Assembly: GCA_947034885.2 (NCBI GenBank)
Contig: OX344750.2
Coordinates: 4,526,001-4,590,000, forward strand
Direction of reading: 5' to 3'
Length of the DNA: 64,000 nt
Source of the DNA: Thuidium tamariscinum
Lineage: Eukaryota; Streptophyta; Bryopsida; Hypnales; Thuidiaceae
How positions within the stretch are numbered: the stretch's first letter is position 1; every line of letters begins with the position of its first letter. The notes under the pieces are model-generated. The model ran no database searches and was not told the DNA's origin. It worked only from the letters and a program-made list of their open reading frames with translations. Below, in pieces: positions 25,620 to 37,379 of the stretch. The position numbers and the translations under genes were made by a program.

Positions 25620-27271
25620 TTCTCTTTTTTGGTTGAGACGATTGAAACGGAATTTCATTGCAAACTTCTTCTTTTCTATGTTTCTTTTCCGACACAAATA
25701 ATAGGCAACCTTTTTCCATTGCAAACATTCAATTTGAACCACGCCAAGATGCAGTACCTGTGTGGAAATCATGTGAACCTGCACGCTGATTTTGCCCATA
25801 CCTTAAATGATGTGTCTGGAGCAAGGAATCGGGGGAGTCTCCAAGAAAGTAAAACATGTTAATAAGCATGACTCACCATTAAGTGGACGGCAGTAATTGC
25901 ATGTTTGTGATACGATTCTTGACTTGGGATGGGATTTGCTCTGGAGCACGCTTGATTAGTGTGATGAGAGGAAACCAATTTGAATTTTGAAATTCTCGGA
26001 GGAAACGCAGATGATCCTTATTTTATCTATTATATTATACTGGAGGCTGAATCTGGTGCAAGACTTTCTGGCAATGATGCTTTGCTTTACCCACTCATTT
26101 GCACTTTTGCAGGGGTGTGTGTGTGTGTTGTGATAAATGACGCACCCACCCACTCAGAGATGCGATCACAGTCCTTCAAATTTTGCTGGTAATTAGGAGG
26201 ATCCAATCTTTCTCCAGTTGGGTGTAACTTAGCACCTGCAAGGAGGACATCATTAAGAACTTAAGACTGCTAATAAGCTTCTTTTTTTTTAAACAAATGA
26301 AACGGGAATTTAATGTATTCTTTTCTTTGCAATCAAATTTCGTTTCATTTGTGTAAAAAAAACGAAAAAAAACAGGAATTTAATTGCACTCGAGTCACTT
26401 GACTATACTTTTCACGTAAACCTGTGTGTTGTCAGCAAACATATTCTATAGCTCCGCAACAGAAAAATATATATGCTTATTCAAAAGAAAAGAAAAAGTT
26501 ACATATGCTTGGGTATTATGCAAGGATTTTTTTCTGGTTTTCGGACAAATGGTGATGTGGCCTTCCTTTCAAGAAGGTTTTAAGTTGATGAGCTCCTTAA
26601 TTTAGGAGGCTTTAATTGAAGGAGGCCAATTTTGAGTATACAATTTTGAATATGTAATTTTTGTATGCAATTTTGACTTTGCATGACAGATGAAATGAGG
26701 TTCTTGAAACATGTTGGCAATAGTAAAAAAGGCTATTATTTTTGTCTCGCATTTTTTGTCACATTTACCCTCATTTTTTTCTATAGGCTTGAAGCTGCCC
26801 ATTTTTTTTTAGGAAATTGGGCATTTAATTGCCAAAAAAACACCTGGTATTATGTGCTTACCAACGAGGCAATTAAATGCAGTGACATCGAACTTTTAGA
26901 TAAATTAAGTTTCCTTATCCAGTACTGTACTGTAGTTTATTTTTAAAAATTTTAATTTTGAAACAAATGACTGTGCTGTAGTTGATGAGCTCCATGTTCC
27001 TGAAGCAAAAAGTAACTTAGAACTTAGGTTAGGCTTGCAGTTCAATGTCCTCCACAAATCCCACAGTTTACTTTTTCAGGACTTTATTAAGTACGCCAAT
27101 TTTTTACAAATTTTTTTGAAACAATTGAAATGGATTCCATTGCAGAGAGTTATGTATGCCAAATTTTGAACTCCAAACAGTCAGTGAGTCAGTCTAAGGT
27201 AAAGCTGTCCAAGAGTTTAAATTTTTTAGTGCACCAGTACAAATTTTTGAACATTTTTTTCTTAGTACTTA
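25620..27271. other. Non-coding stretch rich in the A-tailed short motif
   Basis: It contains a GT microsatellite near 26115-26131 and several copies of the GAAATTYCGTTTCATTTGTT motif. No gene is recognised. Confidence 0.5.
26275..26362. repeat. Inverted pair of the short A-tailed motif
   Basis: AAACAAATGAAACGGGAATT, preceded by a T run, faces AAATTTCGTTTCATTTGTGT, followed by an A run. The motif recurs about a dozen times elsewhere, for example near 25635, 27110, 27528, 47500, 47832, 49520, 55385, 57720, 57990, 60540 and 62982. Confidence 0.6.
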
Positions 27272-27409
27272 AGGTGGGAACACCCATTCCCATCCATATG
27301 TAGCAAGGGTGCACATTTTTCAAAGAAAAATGTGCACCCCTGCTACATATAGACGGGAATGGATACATGGATGGGAATGGATATATGGACGGGAATGGGT
27401 GTTTTGCCC
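27272..27409. mobile_element. Fold-back relative of family K with internal tandem copies
   Basis: The left end AGGTGGGAACACCCATTCCC and the right end in complement GGGCAAAACACCCATTCCC pair up. The hairpin goes on with GTAGCAAGGGTGCACATTTT against AAAATGTGCACCCCTGCTAC around a four-base turn. The right arm carries three copies of GGGAATGGATAYATGG-like units where the left has one. TTA/TAA lies at the edges. Confidence 0.75.
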
Positions 27410-27807
27410 TTAGATGTGGTGAAGATAAACGTTGTTTAATTGGCAACCAGATCGTTCATTCGTTCCTCTGTGGATCTTTTGGATAAACTGCAATCACATG
27501 ATGATCATGAAACCTCTCTTGGTTCTAATGAAATTTCGTTTCATTTGTTTAAAAACTAATATTATCATTTGTGCCAAAATAAAAAAATTTAAAAAATTTA
27601 ATAATAATAATAATAATTTAATTTTAAAACTAATATTTGAATATTAAAAATAAAAATAAAAAACTTCCTTGGTTCACTAAAGGTTATTCCCTCAGACAGG
27701 AGAGGAAGGCTGCCCTGCCCACACACAAGCACACTATGCAAAGTTAAATACTCAGTTAATATTTATATTGTATACTTTGATCTTTTTTCTAAACCAAACT
27801 AATTTTT

Positions 27808-28220
27808 CGTAACATTCAATAGCACCTTGCCAAACTGCCTCCTAGTGGACGGAATGATGTCCAATATTCCACACCATTCTTTAGCTATAAGTCCACGCGT
27901 CATAAAATGTCAGAGCAAGCCAACGGAGTAAAATGTACTTTGTTGTAGGATCCAAATTAATAAATAACTTTGTTATATCAAGAAAGGAACTAGTACATCA
28001 TTCTCTATGTAGCAGGGCAAATTGGCAACAAACAACTAGTTAATCGTGTTAGTCATTACATCATGTGAATTTTAATTTAAACATAAATCCTACTTCTAAT
28101 GTCACTCTTTATTTGGGCATGACAAATTAACATAAGTACCTTAGGGATGTCATTGGTGAAATTTCGGGATGTGGCTTTTCAAAGGGAAAGCAGCCCTTCT
28201 GTAAGCTACTAAATGTTATG
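27808..28220 (+). mobile_element. MITE family L, longer diverged copy, 413 bp
   Basis: The left part (CGTAACATTCAATAGC, then ACTGCCTCCTAGTGGACGGA and CAATATTCCACACCATTC) and the right part (CAAAGGGAAAGCAGCCCTTC, AAATGTTATG) match the other copies. About 200 extra A+T-rich bases lie in the middle and may be a further insertion. Confidence 0.6.
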
Positions 28221-28474
28221 TTGATGTAAGGTAGCCACATATCCATTTCCAAGAACTCACCCATAAGCTTGAATATAAGTACATATTCAATTCACGATGT
28301 ACAAGCCATTCACATTCAAATTAGGGCATGATTTTTAGATCGATTGTGTTAGACTGTGAAAAATTATAACAAACTCACAAGTTATTCATTATAGAAACAA
28401 AAATGCACCTACTGATCCAACAATTGAAACATTTTGTTTGACTACCTTGATCACAAAGGGCGTTTTTTTCACGA

Positions 28475-28709
28475 TTAACCCTTGAACATCAACATGAATA
28501 CCGAACATTCTTTGGATGAGAAAGAATCTTCCTTTGTAGGATGAAAGTGCAACTATTCATCTTCAAATTTTTATGTGGAAAAAGGAGATCTTTTATATTA
28601 CTTTGACTTGCAATGAATACTTTTTGATTTATTTATTTTTAATGAAAGATTCTCTCAATATCAAAATCGATGATTTTACAATCACCTAGGTCCATCCTTC
28701 AAGGATTAA
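28475..28709 (+). mobile_element. TTAA-flanked MITE, short class (family D), 235 bp
   Basis: The ends are TTAACCCTTGAACATC at left and TTAATCCTTGAAGGATGG in complement at right. The interior carries the family words GTAGGATGAAAGTGCAACTA, TTCATC and GGAGATCTTTTATATTACTT, then ATCAAAATCGATGATTT. A second copy in opposite orientation begins 33 bases downstream. Confidence 0.8.
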
Positions 28710-28741
28710 ATCCTTACAATACAATTGCTCCAAAATCATTA

Positions 28742-28964
28742 TTAACCCTTGAAGGACATACTCATGGCCATGGAAATCATACATTTTGATACCATGTGAC
28801 ATCATCTACTTTGAATAAGCCAAATATACTCATTAGAAGTCAAAATATTGTAGAAGATCTCCTTTTCCACCCTTGATGTCGAAGATGAATAGTAGCACTT
28901 TTGTCCTACAAGAAAAAAATTCTTTGTCATTCCTCAACCACAAAATGTCCTTATCGATGTTTAA
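28742..28964 (-). mobile_element. TTAA-flanked MITE, short class (family D), reverse copy
   Basis: The left edge TTAACCCTTGAAGGACATAC is the right-hand end of the family in reverse. The interior, read on the minus strand, repeats the order of the copy at 28475. The other edge has TTAA followed by AACATC and seems to have lost a few terminal bases. Confidence 0.75.
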
Positions 28965-29119
28965 GAGTTCAGTCTATCAAAAAAAATCCACAAACTAGTT
29001 TCTTTTGTGATGGTTCATCAAGTACTTTGCATATACACTCGATGTTAGTGGGGTGAAAATGTTTTAGCTGAAGAAAGAAATTCAGTACGGTTAGCAATTT
29101 CAACGGTGGGCATGATTTT

Positions 29120-31080
29120 AGCACAGACTTCATCTCAACCAAACATCAGAAACGTGAAGAGAGCCACCGTATGCGCGTTCACGGCCCCAGGAATTGCGCA
29201 TCTCTTGGTTACCCACCCCAAAACGGAGAACCAAATAGTGCCCGGGCAACGCGTGGCAAGCGCGCTTTCAATCTGAGAGCAAGAAGCCCAGATCAGATGT
29301 TTCTTCATTTGCGTCTAACTACAAGTTGAACAATAAGTGAGGAACCCAATTCGTCCGATCCTGGAATGGAGTGAAATCCCAGCTACGGCCGTGCGAGGAG
29401 CACAGTTTCAGTGGCTCCCTCTGAGTGTCCGGAAACTGAATTTAGAGCAAATGAATTAGCAAACAGTCCCCATGTTCACCAAATGGCGCCAGGAGTGGAC
29501 AGGGGGACAGGGAATTCCAGCCTCGACGTACTGTAGTACCCCAAATGTTCTTTCGTACTTTCCTTCTAAATGCAAACTAATCTCAAAATAGTCATCTTCA
29601 TCAATCATGGCAATTGCAAGAACGGAACAGAACAGGCTTCGATACATTGTTTACTCATATCTCAGTGGTCGGCAGCTTAGTTTGCCAAATGAGTATGTTT
29701 GGTACTTTGGTAGCTCCCACCCTCGATCTCAAATGAAACATTCTTCATAGATTCCGCAAACACAAATTAAATTGGCACTGTATACGCGCAAGTACTCACT
29801 CGGAATGGAAGCTCGTCCGCATCCCAAGGGTATCCAACTTAATCTATAGTAAATTGGATCCTGTGAAGGCAACGCTGAAGCTAATTAAAACATTGATTGA
29901 TTGATTGCTATCGCAAGGACACATTTCCTGTTGAAAACAGAGGTAAGTCGTGCTTCCCGCGGTGCAGTATCATAGGACCTCTCTCATCAGAACCCGTGAT
30001 CGAGAATATCCTCACGCTGGCAAGATCGAACACAAGACAGTTGAAATTCAGGTTCACTAATCGAGGTGTGTTTTTCGCACTATGCTCCCCCATTGCGCAT
30101 ATTCTCAGCTACGCCTCTTCTGGAACGACGAGAATGCATGCAACCCATGACATTTTTATTGCTGGAGCTTTTCTAATTCTTTAAATTAATGTTGAAGCAG
30201 TAAAAAGAACTTCCGTGAAGGAGAGATTCAAGAGCCTATTCTGAAGGGATCCCCTCAGGCCATGCCCGTGCTTCTTACGGAGTATCGCTTTGAATGCATT
30301 CCGACAGTAAAGTAACTTACTCCAATTAAAACACGATTTGCACAAAGCTCCGTGCCGAGGCAAGCCTCACCACGTCGTACCGCTGTAGATCGTCTGCGCA
30401 ACGAGGCTGGTGCGCGCGAGGGATCCTATACATGAGCTCCACTTCAGTTGCAGGAGACCAAATTCAAGACTGGTTCCTAGTTCGGCCCCAGGGCTGTCCT
30501 GTCCTGTTTTCTGTGCAATGAACCTGTTCAATTGTGTAAATTTTTTTTTAAAAACAAATAAAAACGAGTTCCTCATATTAAGGAATTTCTTATTAAAAAC
30601 GTGGTTGAATCACTTGGGAATACAATCTTGAATTTCAGAGGGAAAAAAACCCGTGACCGATTGAGTACCTAATTTGTTTGCGCTTGCCGTACCGTAATTC
30701 CCATGACCTCCAGATATTTGGGTTGAGTTCCCTGGAACAATTCCTCTCCGCATTTGTCAACCTCTGATTCAAAAAAAAACTACAGTAATGCCCGTCAAAG
30801 AAAGTGTAGGTATCTCTGGAAGCAAGGGCGAGAGTTGCGCGTTCCAGGCCTCTCGTTGGGAATGAACGGTAAATATATCCCTAATAAGTTAGTCAGATTT
30901 GGCAACCAGTGGAGGAAAAAGCCTGCGGAGTGTGGAGATCCCCTCGCGCTTTCATTGAGGATTCCGAGATGCTTTGGGGTTTTTTCCCTCCCCAACTACA
31001 GTAACAACCAAAAGGTTCACGTTGACCCCACTTTCGAGATATTCATCAAGCGGCCGAGAGACAGTCAAGGATTGAGTGAT
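29120..31080 (+). repeat. Segmental duplication, copy 2
   Basis: It is the direct partner of 19220-21010, about 9.9 kb downstream. The strongest identity is at 29430-29467. Small gaps and substitutions are spread throughout, so the duplication is old. Open frames of 60-115 codons occur on both strands, but none aligns cleanly as protein with copy 1. Confidence 0.75.
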
Positions 31081-31099
31081 TCTAACAAGTCAGTGCAGT

Positions 31100-33190
31100 G
31101 AACCGCAGCTTCAAATTGAATCTTCGAAGGAAATTGGGTGCTGGCGCGGAACGGGGTCACCCACCTTTACAAAATCATTCGCAATTGCGAACGTGTTCAT
31201 TCTGCGACCCAAATTTTTTTGAGGGTTTAAACAATTCGGCAGCAGTGTCTGTAAGCATGGGTGGCTGCGCAGTAAGCTTCAAGTACAGTCCACACGCAAA
31301 TTGAGGTTCCAAGGGAAACTGAAAGGAGCTGGAATGGGAGTTTGGAAGCAACAGCTGACGTCTTGTGACACCCTGGCTCACCTCGGAAGTTACGCCACGT
31401 GAGAATTTTTGGCTCCCCTCCCATTCAAAGTGGATGAATTTTTTTTTTGGAGTTGCAACCGTACTAACACTTTTTTGTACTTGGTTTGGATGAATTTCAT
31501 TGGTGCAAAATTTACTGGGATGGGATGCACCACTCGTTGTCATTTTGAACATTTTGAGTGGAATAATTGCTAGTGAGGACGAATGGTGAAAATCACTAAT
31601 TTTCACTAACTTATAATATATTCATTTCTTTAAAAAAAAAATCATGCCAAAGTATACAACGAAGATTTATTTGAAGTCAATTCCATACACATCATTTGAA
31701 ATATACATGTCGGTGGATGGATGAGCGGGTGTAAATACTAGTAGAAACAAAGTATTTGAGTATGAAATCAAATGGGGGTATTAGAACTTCTTTTCAAAGT
31801 AAGTGAAAGATATGGTAGAGAGACCCATAACCAATAAAATAAGCACATTTGGACATGATCTAGGCAAGTGCAAGGCAAAGCAAATATTTTCAAATGTGCA
31901 TTGATAGAAATGATGAAGATTGTAAAAATTTTGGTAATTTTATCTCTTGAATTGAGATTATTATGAATTTCGAAAGGCAAAAGTTGGGCTTGACCTATAA
32001 CCAACATCTAAAGTCATCCAATTTTGATCATTCAAGAATATTTTCCCACTAATTACTTCCTACATTTATGCTCACTTATATGTCATTAACTTATTGGTCC
32101 AAGCCTTGAAAAGGTACAAAGACACACATTCCAAGGAGAAAACGGAAATCCATTCCAATCTTATTTGGAATAGGGTACCCTATTTATTGTTGATGGAGCG
32201 TGTGTCGAGAATGGATCTTTCTACTACAAATTAATAACCAATTTTACGTATTACTCAATGTTGAATTGATTTTGGTTTGGAGACATCAAACAAATTAATC
32301 TCTTAGTTCAAATATTCAAATAAAGTTCCAATACATGAACACCCCCACCATTTTTCTACTATGGAACATTTCTATTATTAAACTTGCAAAATACATATAT
32401 TGTAACATTGGCAAATAATCACAGATTTTAGTGCACCAATGCGATCATCAAAAATTGATTTTTTGAAATAACCTCAATTTGATCATTTCACCCAATGGTT
32501 AGTATTCTTATTAACATTATTAACTAGTCTAAACAATTCTGGCTTGCAAATTGGGGCAATCCCTCTATGGATGCTTGGGAGATAAATAATGTTGTAATGC
32601 TAATACCATTAGGTGGCTTGGAAGTTGTTGTATTAGGACCTTTGACTTTCTAAGAGAGTAACAAAAACACACACATTTCCCATGTTTATTGATAGTGCTA
32701 TATTAATTAGACATCTAGTGCATTTGGATGTCCTTCCCTCAAGGTATACAACTTATTTCAAAAATGTTAAGTGTTTTAGCATATGTCCAATTAAGTGGTG
32801 GTAGCACTTGGGGATAATTTTTTTCTAGTCATGGAATAGAAATAATGAAGATTGTATCATTTTTATTAATTTTCCATCAAATTTGAAATTTGTTAGTAGA
32901 AATTAAGGAAGTTTAGTTTACAATCCAATTTGTTCTCAGTATATAGGCAAACAACCCATTCCTCGAAAGAACAAAATTAAAAATTGGCCTTTGCAGCTCC
33001 ACGAGATGACAATGTGTTCTCCGTCACACAAGAATGAAGTTTCTAAAACACATCATATTTTCCTCATTCATCAGAAAAAGGTCACCCTATTTTGTGCAAA
33101 TGGTCGGAAACAAGTCATATACCTTCCTTCAAATGTAGATTTTATCAATGCCAAAAAGTGTCCAGCCTAGAGCCCATCAACATGGGCCTT
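31100..33190. other. Mostly A+T-rich stretch without genes
   Basis: Apart from the family Q copy and a 143-codon minus-strand chance frame at 31175-31606 with no recognisable domain, nothing is assignable. Confidence 0.45.
31855..32140 (+). repeat. Dispersed repeat family Q copy
   Basis: It shares CATGATCTAGG, GTGCAAGGCAAAGC, AGAAATGATGAAGATTGTAA and TAATTTTATC with 35795-36190, in the same order. Confidence 0.55.
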
Positions 33191-33194
33191 CAGT

Positions 33195-33423
33195 TTAAAC
33201 CTTAAACGACGCCAAAGCCATTTTGTGGTCAATGAATACAAGAAAATCTCTCTATGCAGGACAAAATAGCAATCATTCATCCTTAGAATTAGGGGTAGAA
33301 AAGGAAGATCTTCTATAGTGCTTTGACTTCCAACGAATGCTTTTAGAATTTTTTGAACCAATGATTCCCATGGTATCAAAATTCCTCATTTCCACGGCCA
33401 CCGGCTCATCGTTTAGGGGTTAA
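33195..33423 (+). mobile_element. TTAA-flanked MITE, short class (family D)
   Basis: The left end is TTAAACCTTAAACGACGCC and the right end in complement is TTAACCCCTAAACGATGAGC. Interior words GACAAAATAGCAATCATTCA and GGAAGATCTTCTATAGTGCT place it in the family. Its right terminus has the CCCCTAAA form otherwise seen in the long class and so links the two classes. Confidence 0.8.
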
Positions 33424-34643
33424 ATCCTATTTGACTTGTACCAAATGAAGTCAATGGTTGTGTTTTATGCATTTTCTTGGATCATTCAAAATGAGGGGCT
33501 TCAGTTGTTTGGGAGGTGGGGCCAGTGATCTCTAAACAGATTCAAGGTTTTTAGCCAAATGTTCATTTTTGGAAGATTTTTAAAATTTATACAAAGGGCA
33601 GTAAAAAATTAAGTAGAAAATGAGCGAAATTTATCAAGTTTTGGAATCACTGGTGGGGGCTTAAGTTAAGTTTTGATTAGTAAATTTTAGAATCAAACCA
33701 AAGAAAAAGAAAAAAAAAAAAAAAAAAGTTAAGCTTTGTTTTCTTCCATCCTAGGTGGCACATATCCATGTGCCTTCATCACAGGCTCATTGTCTGCGCA
33801 AGCTGTCTAGTTGTTTCCTCTTTCCTTTTAATTGATTGGTCTCCCTTGGTTTCAAAAGATGAAGAAGATTTGTTTTGTTTTGATACAAATGAGACGTGGG
33901 AGCTTAAGTTGCGTGTTAATAAATTAAGGTTGGACCACCCAATAGCAAACAGGGATGGATTCTCGACTTGTAGGAAACTGGTATTTCCGACCAGACCAAA
34001 CTTTTTTGTGAACCCTGTCTAGGAGGTTAGTTGTAATGACATGCACAGTATACGAGGTTGTGGGGGACATTACGATTACTTAAAATCTCTACAACTCAAT
34101 CGGTCCCAACCCAATCCGACAAATTGAGTTACAAAGGTTTATTCATTTAGGGAGGGTTAGATTTACTCACATCTTTGGTAATTTGACTGAGTCTCGGACT
34201 AGTCTGACACATTAAGTTACAGAGGTTTATCAACTTAGAGAGGGTTTAATAAGAGAGGTTCTACTGTATTTTGTTGAATGCCAATTGTTACTACACGTAT
34301 TTTTTGAAATTTATAGGCTTGAATAGGAAATAGTCTCCTCCATGAGTTCGTAGAATTGTAGGACTCCAGACATTAGATACTTGTTTGGAATACTTTTCGC
34401 CTCCCCAAATTCACAAGAATCTCAATTTCACAATTAAAATTTCGAACATTTTGCAATCACAATCTTTTCTATCTTCCTACACAAGAAAAATTTCCATTGC
34501 ACTTCGAGTGTCCCCACTATTGCAGTGCAAAGCAACACTACAAATACTTTCAAACCACTAATCTTCCTTGTCAAAAGAAAATCAATGGTCCAACTATTTA
34601 CCGTGTTTTGCAGTGCAGCCATGGGGCTACTCTTCACATAAGC

Positions 34644-34875
34644 TTAACCCTTGAATGCCGCCGCAGATGTTTGACGTCCGCGGAATGAAAAAAAATCTTT
34701 CCTTCCTAGACAGAAATGCAGCTTTTCATCCTTGGTATTGAGAGTGGAAGGGAAAAATTATCTACAGTACTTTGACTTCCAATGAGTATGTATTTGGCTT
34801 TTTCAAAGTAGGTGATGTCATTAGGTATCCAAATGTATGATTTCCACGGCCACCAATTGGTCCTTCAAGGGTTAA
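34644..34875 (+). mobile_element. TTAA-flanked MITE, short class (family D), cleanest ends
   Basis: The left end is TTAACCCTTGAATGCCGCC and the right end in complement is TTAACCCTTGAAGGACCAAT. TTAA stands at both edges (34644-34647, 34872-34875), with AGC outside left and GAG outside right. The interior matches the copies at 33195 and 36463. Confidence 0.85.
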
Positions 34876-35039
34876 GAGATTAGGGATGTGTGGTCCGACC
34901 TTGAGCCCAAGAACCCATCAATTTGTGTGCCATGACGGAGTCGGCCTGCCCGCCCTAGAACTAGTTCTTCAAGTACTATCTTCCCAAGTTATTAAAAGTT
35001 CGGTTTAAGACAAAAGCCCTTCATTTGATTTGATTGTGA

Positions 35040-35400
35040 TTGTGATCAGTGGGCTCCCCACCCACTGATTGGTCCGAACCGATTCTACGCTAAGTTAAAG
35101 TTCTTCCCAGTTCCCACTTCCCACCACTGGAAAGGAAAGGTAAAGTACTGTAATGGAGGTTCCCCGGACAGCACTTGTCGGGCGCTCATTGGTTGGGAAC
35201 CCCGGCCTTTTCGTCGTCTGATTGGTCCAACTCGGGTGTTTTTCATTGGACCAGCGCGGCAGCCTCGGTTCCGTTGGACGGAAAAGGGAAAGCCCCGCTG
35301 GACCCGGCTGAGGGAAAAGTGCAGCGGCGACAGTGGTCAGCACGCAGCGATGCCACGTCAGATTTCAGGCTCTACCAATTACCAAAGCCAGGCGGACTAA
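35040..35400. promoter_or_regulatory. G+C-rich island with clustered CCAAT boxes
   Basis: ATTGG (inverted CCAAT) occurs four times (near 35068, 35189, 35220 and 35248), and CpG is frequent. A small dyad GGTCCAACTCGGG/CATTGGACC is present. No gene start can be assigned nearby, so the island may be a promoter relic or part of an unrecognised element. Confidence 0.3.
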
Positions 35401-35499
35401 CTTAGGTTAAGGTTGGGGGCTGTAATTGTGACCTTGTCTCTATAAGCGATCTGGTAGATTTTATCTCTGACAAGTACCAGAAGTGTACATTTCAAGAGG

Positions 35500-35712
35500 G
35501 GGCCGCTTCTAGAAACCATTGTGTTTTCAACTTCAAAAATTCATAACTAATTCCATGAAGGTCCAAAAAATATGAAATGACTTGGGTTAGATAGATGCCA
35601 ATTCCATTTTTCTTACCACAAAAATTTACTAAAAATTATTTTAAGGAGTTTAGCTTCCCCAAAATGCAAATCAGCTGATAAAGAGTCGCTTTTATAGCCC
35701 CCTACTTTAGTA
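35500..35712 (-). mobile_element. MITE family P fragment, reverse
   Basis: Words GCCGCTTCTAGAAACCATTG, ACTTCAAAAATTCATAACTA and GAGTCGCTTTTATAGCCCCC, then CTACTTTAGTA, are the complement of the left half of the element at 54171. Confidence 0.6.
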
Positions 35713-35794
35713 AAATACGGAATACTTCTTTTCCTTTAGTTTCAGGCAGGGCATTTGGATAGAACTACCTATAACCAATCAGTTTAGGGTATCC

Positions 35795-36190
35795 TAGACA
35801 TGATCTAGTGTAGTGCAAGGCAAAGCCTAAAAAAATTTAGGGATGCAATCATAGAAATGACAGGGGTTGCAAAAAATTTGATAATTTTATCGCATGAACT
35901 AAAATTACCATGAATTTTGAAAAGCAGAAAGTGTTGTGGACACATAGCTAATGTCTATACTCTTTCAATTATGATCATTGAAGAACTCCTTTATTTTTTT
36001 TATTACTTCCTCTTTTCTTGCTCGTGAGTTTGAGACATGTATTATGAATTCATTAGTTGCAACCTTAGAAAAAAAAGGAAAAGAAAATATTCCAAACTCT
36101 GGTTGGAAATTTGTTATAGCCTTACCAGAAATAAATGTAGTCTATATGTTGGTATGGGGGGTCGGTATAGGTGGTTCTACCTTAAATAAA
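35795..36190 (+). repeat. Dispersed repeat family Q copy
   Basis: It shares CATGATCTAGTGTAGTGCAA, AATTTGATAATTTTATC, AATGTCTATACTCTTTCAAT and GGTATAGGTGGTTCTACCTT with the other copies. Confidence 0.55.
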
Positions 36191-36462
36191 TCTTCCATTT
36201 GAAGTAGGCCCAATAAGGTAAATTTTGGGTTCTTTGGGATAAAAATAAACTCTAACATTGCATGGTAACAACAACGTTTAAGATATTAACACTTATTGGT
36301 AGCAAGAATAGTAAGTGTCAACAAAATTTTCAACAACAGAAACAAAAGTATAAGAACCAAGATAATGCATTCTACACTACTACACTATCTGACGTGGACA
36401 CTAATTTTCAACTTAACAAGACTAGTTAGAGTGAATAATATAAAATATGATACTTAACACTG

Positions 36463-36691
36463 TTAACCCATAAATGACACCTACACCATTTTCTAGTCAA
36501 TGAATGAGAGATCATCTTATTGTGTAGGACAAAAAAAAAACTATTCATCCTTGTAATTAGGGATGGAATAGGAAGATCTTCTACAATAGTTCGACTTCGA
36601 ATGCATATTTTTGAATTCTTCAAACCCAACAATTTTTATGGTATCAAAATTGATGATTTCCATTGTTAGTAGTCCCTTATTTAAGAGTTAA
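36463..36691 (+). mobile_element. TTAA-flanked MITE, short class (family D)
   Basis: The left end is TTAACCCATAAATGACACC and the right end in complement is TTAACTCTTAAATAAGGG. Interior words such as GTGTAGGACAAAAAAA, GGAAGATCTTCTACAATAGT and TATGGTATCAAAATTGATG are those of the family. Confidence 0.8.
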
Positions 36692-36925
36692 TAGATACCC
36701 TAAGACAAAATTTTATGATTAATGTGGTACTTCCAATAATCGCTTTGCCAAATATTTACTCCTATAAAACAAAGTTTTTCACTCTTTTCCAAAATCCTAC
36801 TCAAAATTCTTATACCACAAGTCATCCTTGTTAGTTTTGTCCATTGCAAACATGATCTCGTACCCAACGTTATATTTTTACAGTTTTCAACTTGGACACA
36901 ACTGAACGTCTTCCACCAATTTTCC

Positions 36926-37010
36926 GTAAACTACCCCATTACAGAATAAATGGGAGCAGACCCATTGCAGGTCAGATTTTAGTGGTGGTGTACATTTAAG
37001 TTCTTATGTT
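36926..37010 (+). mobile_element. MITE family J, left-end fragment
   Basis: It reads GGAGCAGACCCATTGCAGGT and TAGTGGTGGTGTACATTTAA as in the left arm at 57325. It lacks the inner hairpin and the right arm. Confidence 0.55.
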
Positions 37011-37340
37011 CCACCAAGGTTTTATGGCTTGGACACGTGTTTTGGGTTGGTTTTTTTTTTAACAACTGGGTAAGACCCATTGCTGGACACGTGTTTTCAC
37101 TGGATGCCATGTCCTCCAAGCAAGTCCGAAGTTGATCCATTCATTTCAGTTATCGGTAATGGAGAAAAGGTAATTGATTTGCCACGTCGGATAATTATAC
37201 AATCAAAAACTGGTGGGTGGGGGTGGGGCTTTGATAGGACAATTCAGCCAATGAAGATTAATGTATTCATATAATAAATTCCAGGATTTTTACGAGGGGG
37301 GGGGAGCATATGGGTTCAGTTTGTTCTCCCAGTCTCACTG

Positions 37341-37363
37341 GCCAGGGTGAATTGACCCCCTCG
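37341..37363. mobile_element. MITE family A terminal fragment
   Basis: A lone copy of the family terminus, GCCAGGGTGAATTGACCCCC, without the rest of the element. Confidence 0.4.
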
Positions 37364-37379
37364 TAGGAAAAGAACCATT

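Larger units (their letters stand above)
22860..25620. other. G+C-richer low-copy tract without an assignable gene
   Basis: Base composition rises clearly here, with many CpG. Open frames occur on all strands but none shows a known domain. Parts near 23885-24045 (for example GTTGACCCCAATTCCAGACT) faintly resemble the ends of the duplicated segments at 20860-20990 and 30890-31050. A CCCAATTGGG palindrome lies near 25401. It may hold promoter or untranslated sequence of an unrecognised gene. Confidence 0.4.

Noticed and set aside
28475-28964. CRISPR-like repeats
   Set aside because: The recurring words are inverted MITE ends with no regular spacers; this is eukaryotic DNA.
19220-31080. One giant LTR retrotransposon with the two duplicated segments as its LTRs
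   Set aside because: No gag or pol trace was found between them, and no TG/CA ends or target duplication could be fixed. It is left only as an alternative.
31175-31606. A 143-codon minus-strand frame
   Set aside because: Nothing in it resembles a known protein, and similarity to another region or conserved codon pattern could not be seen.
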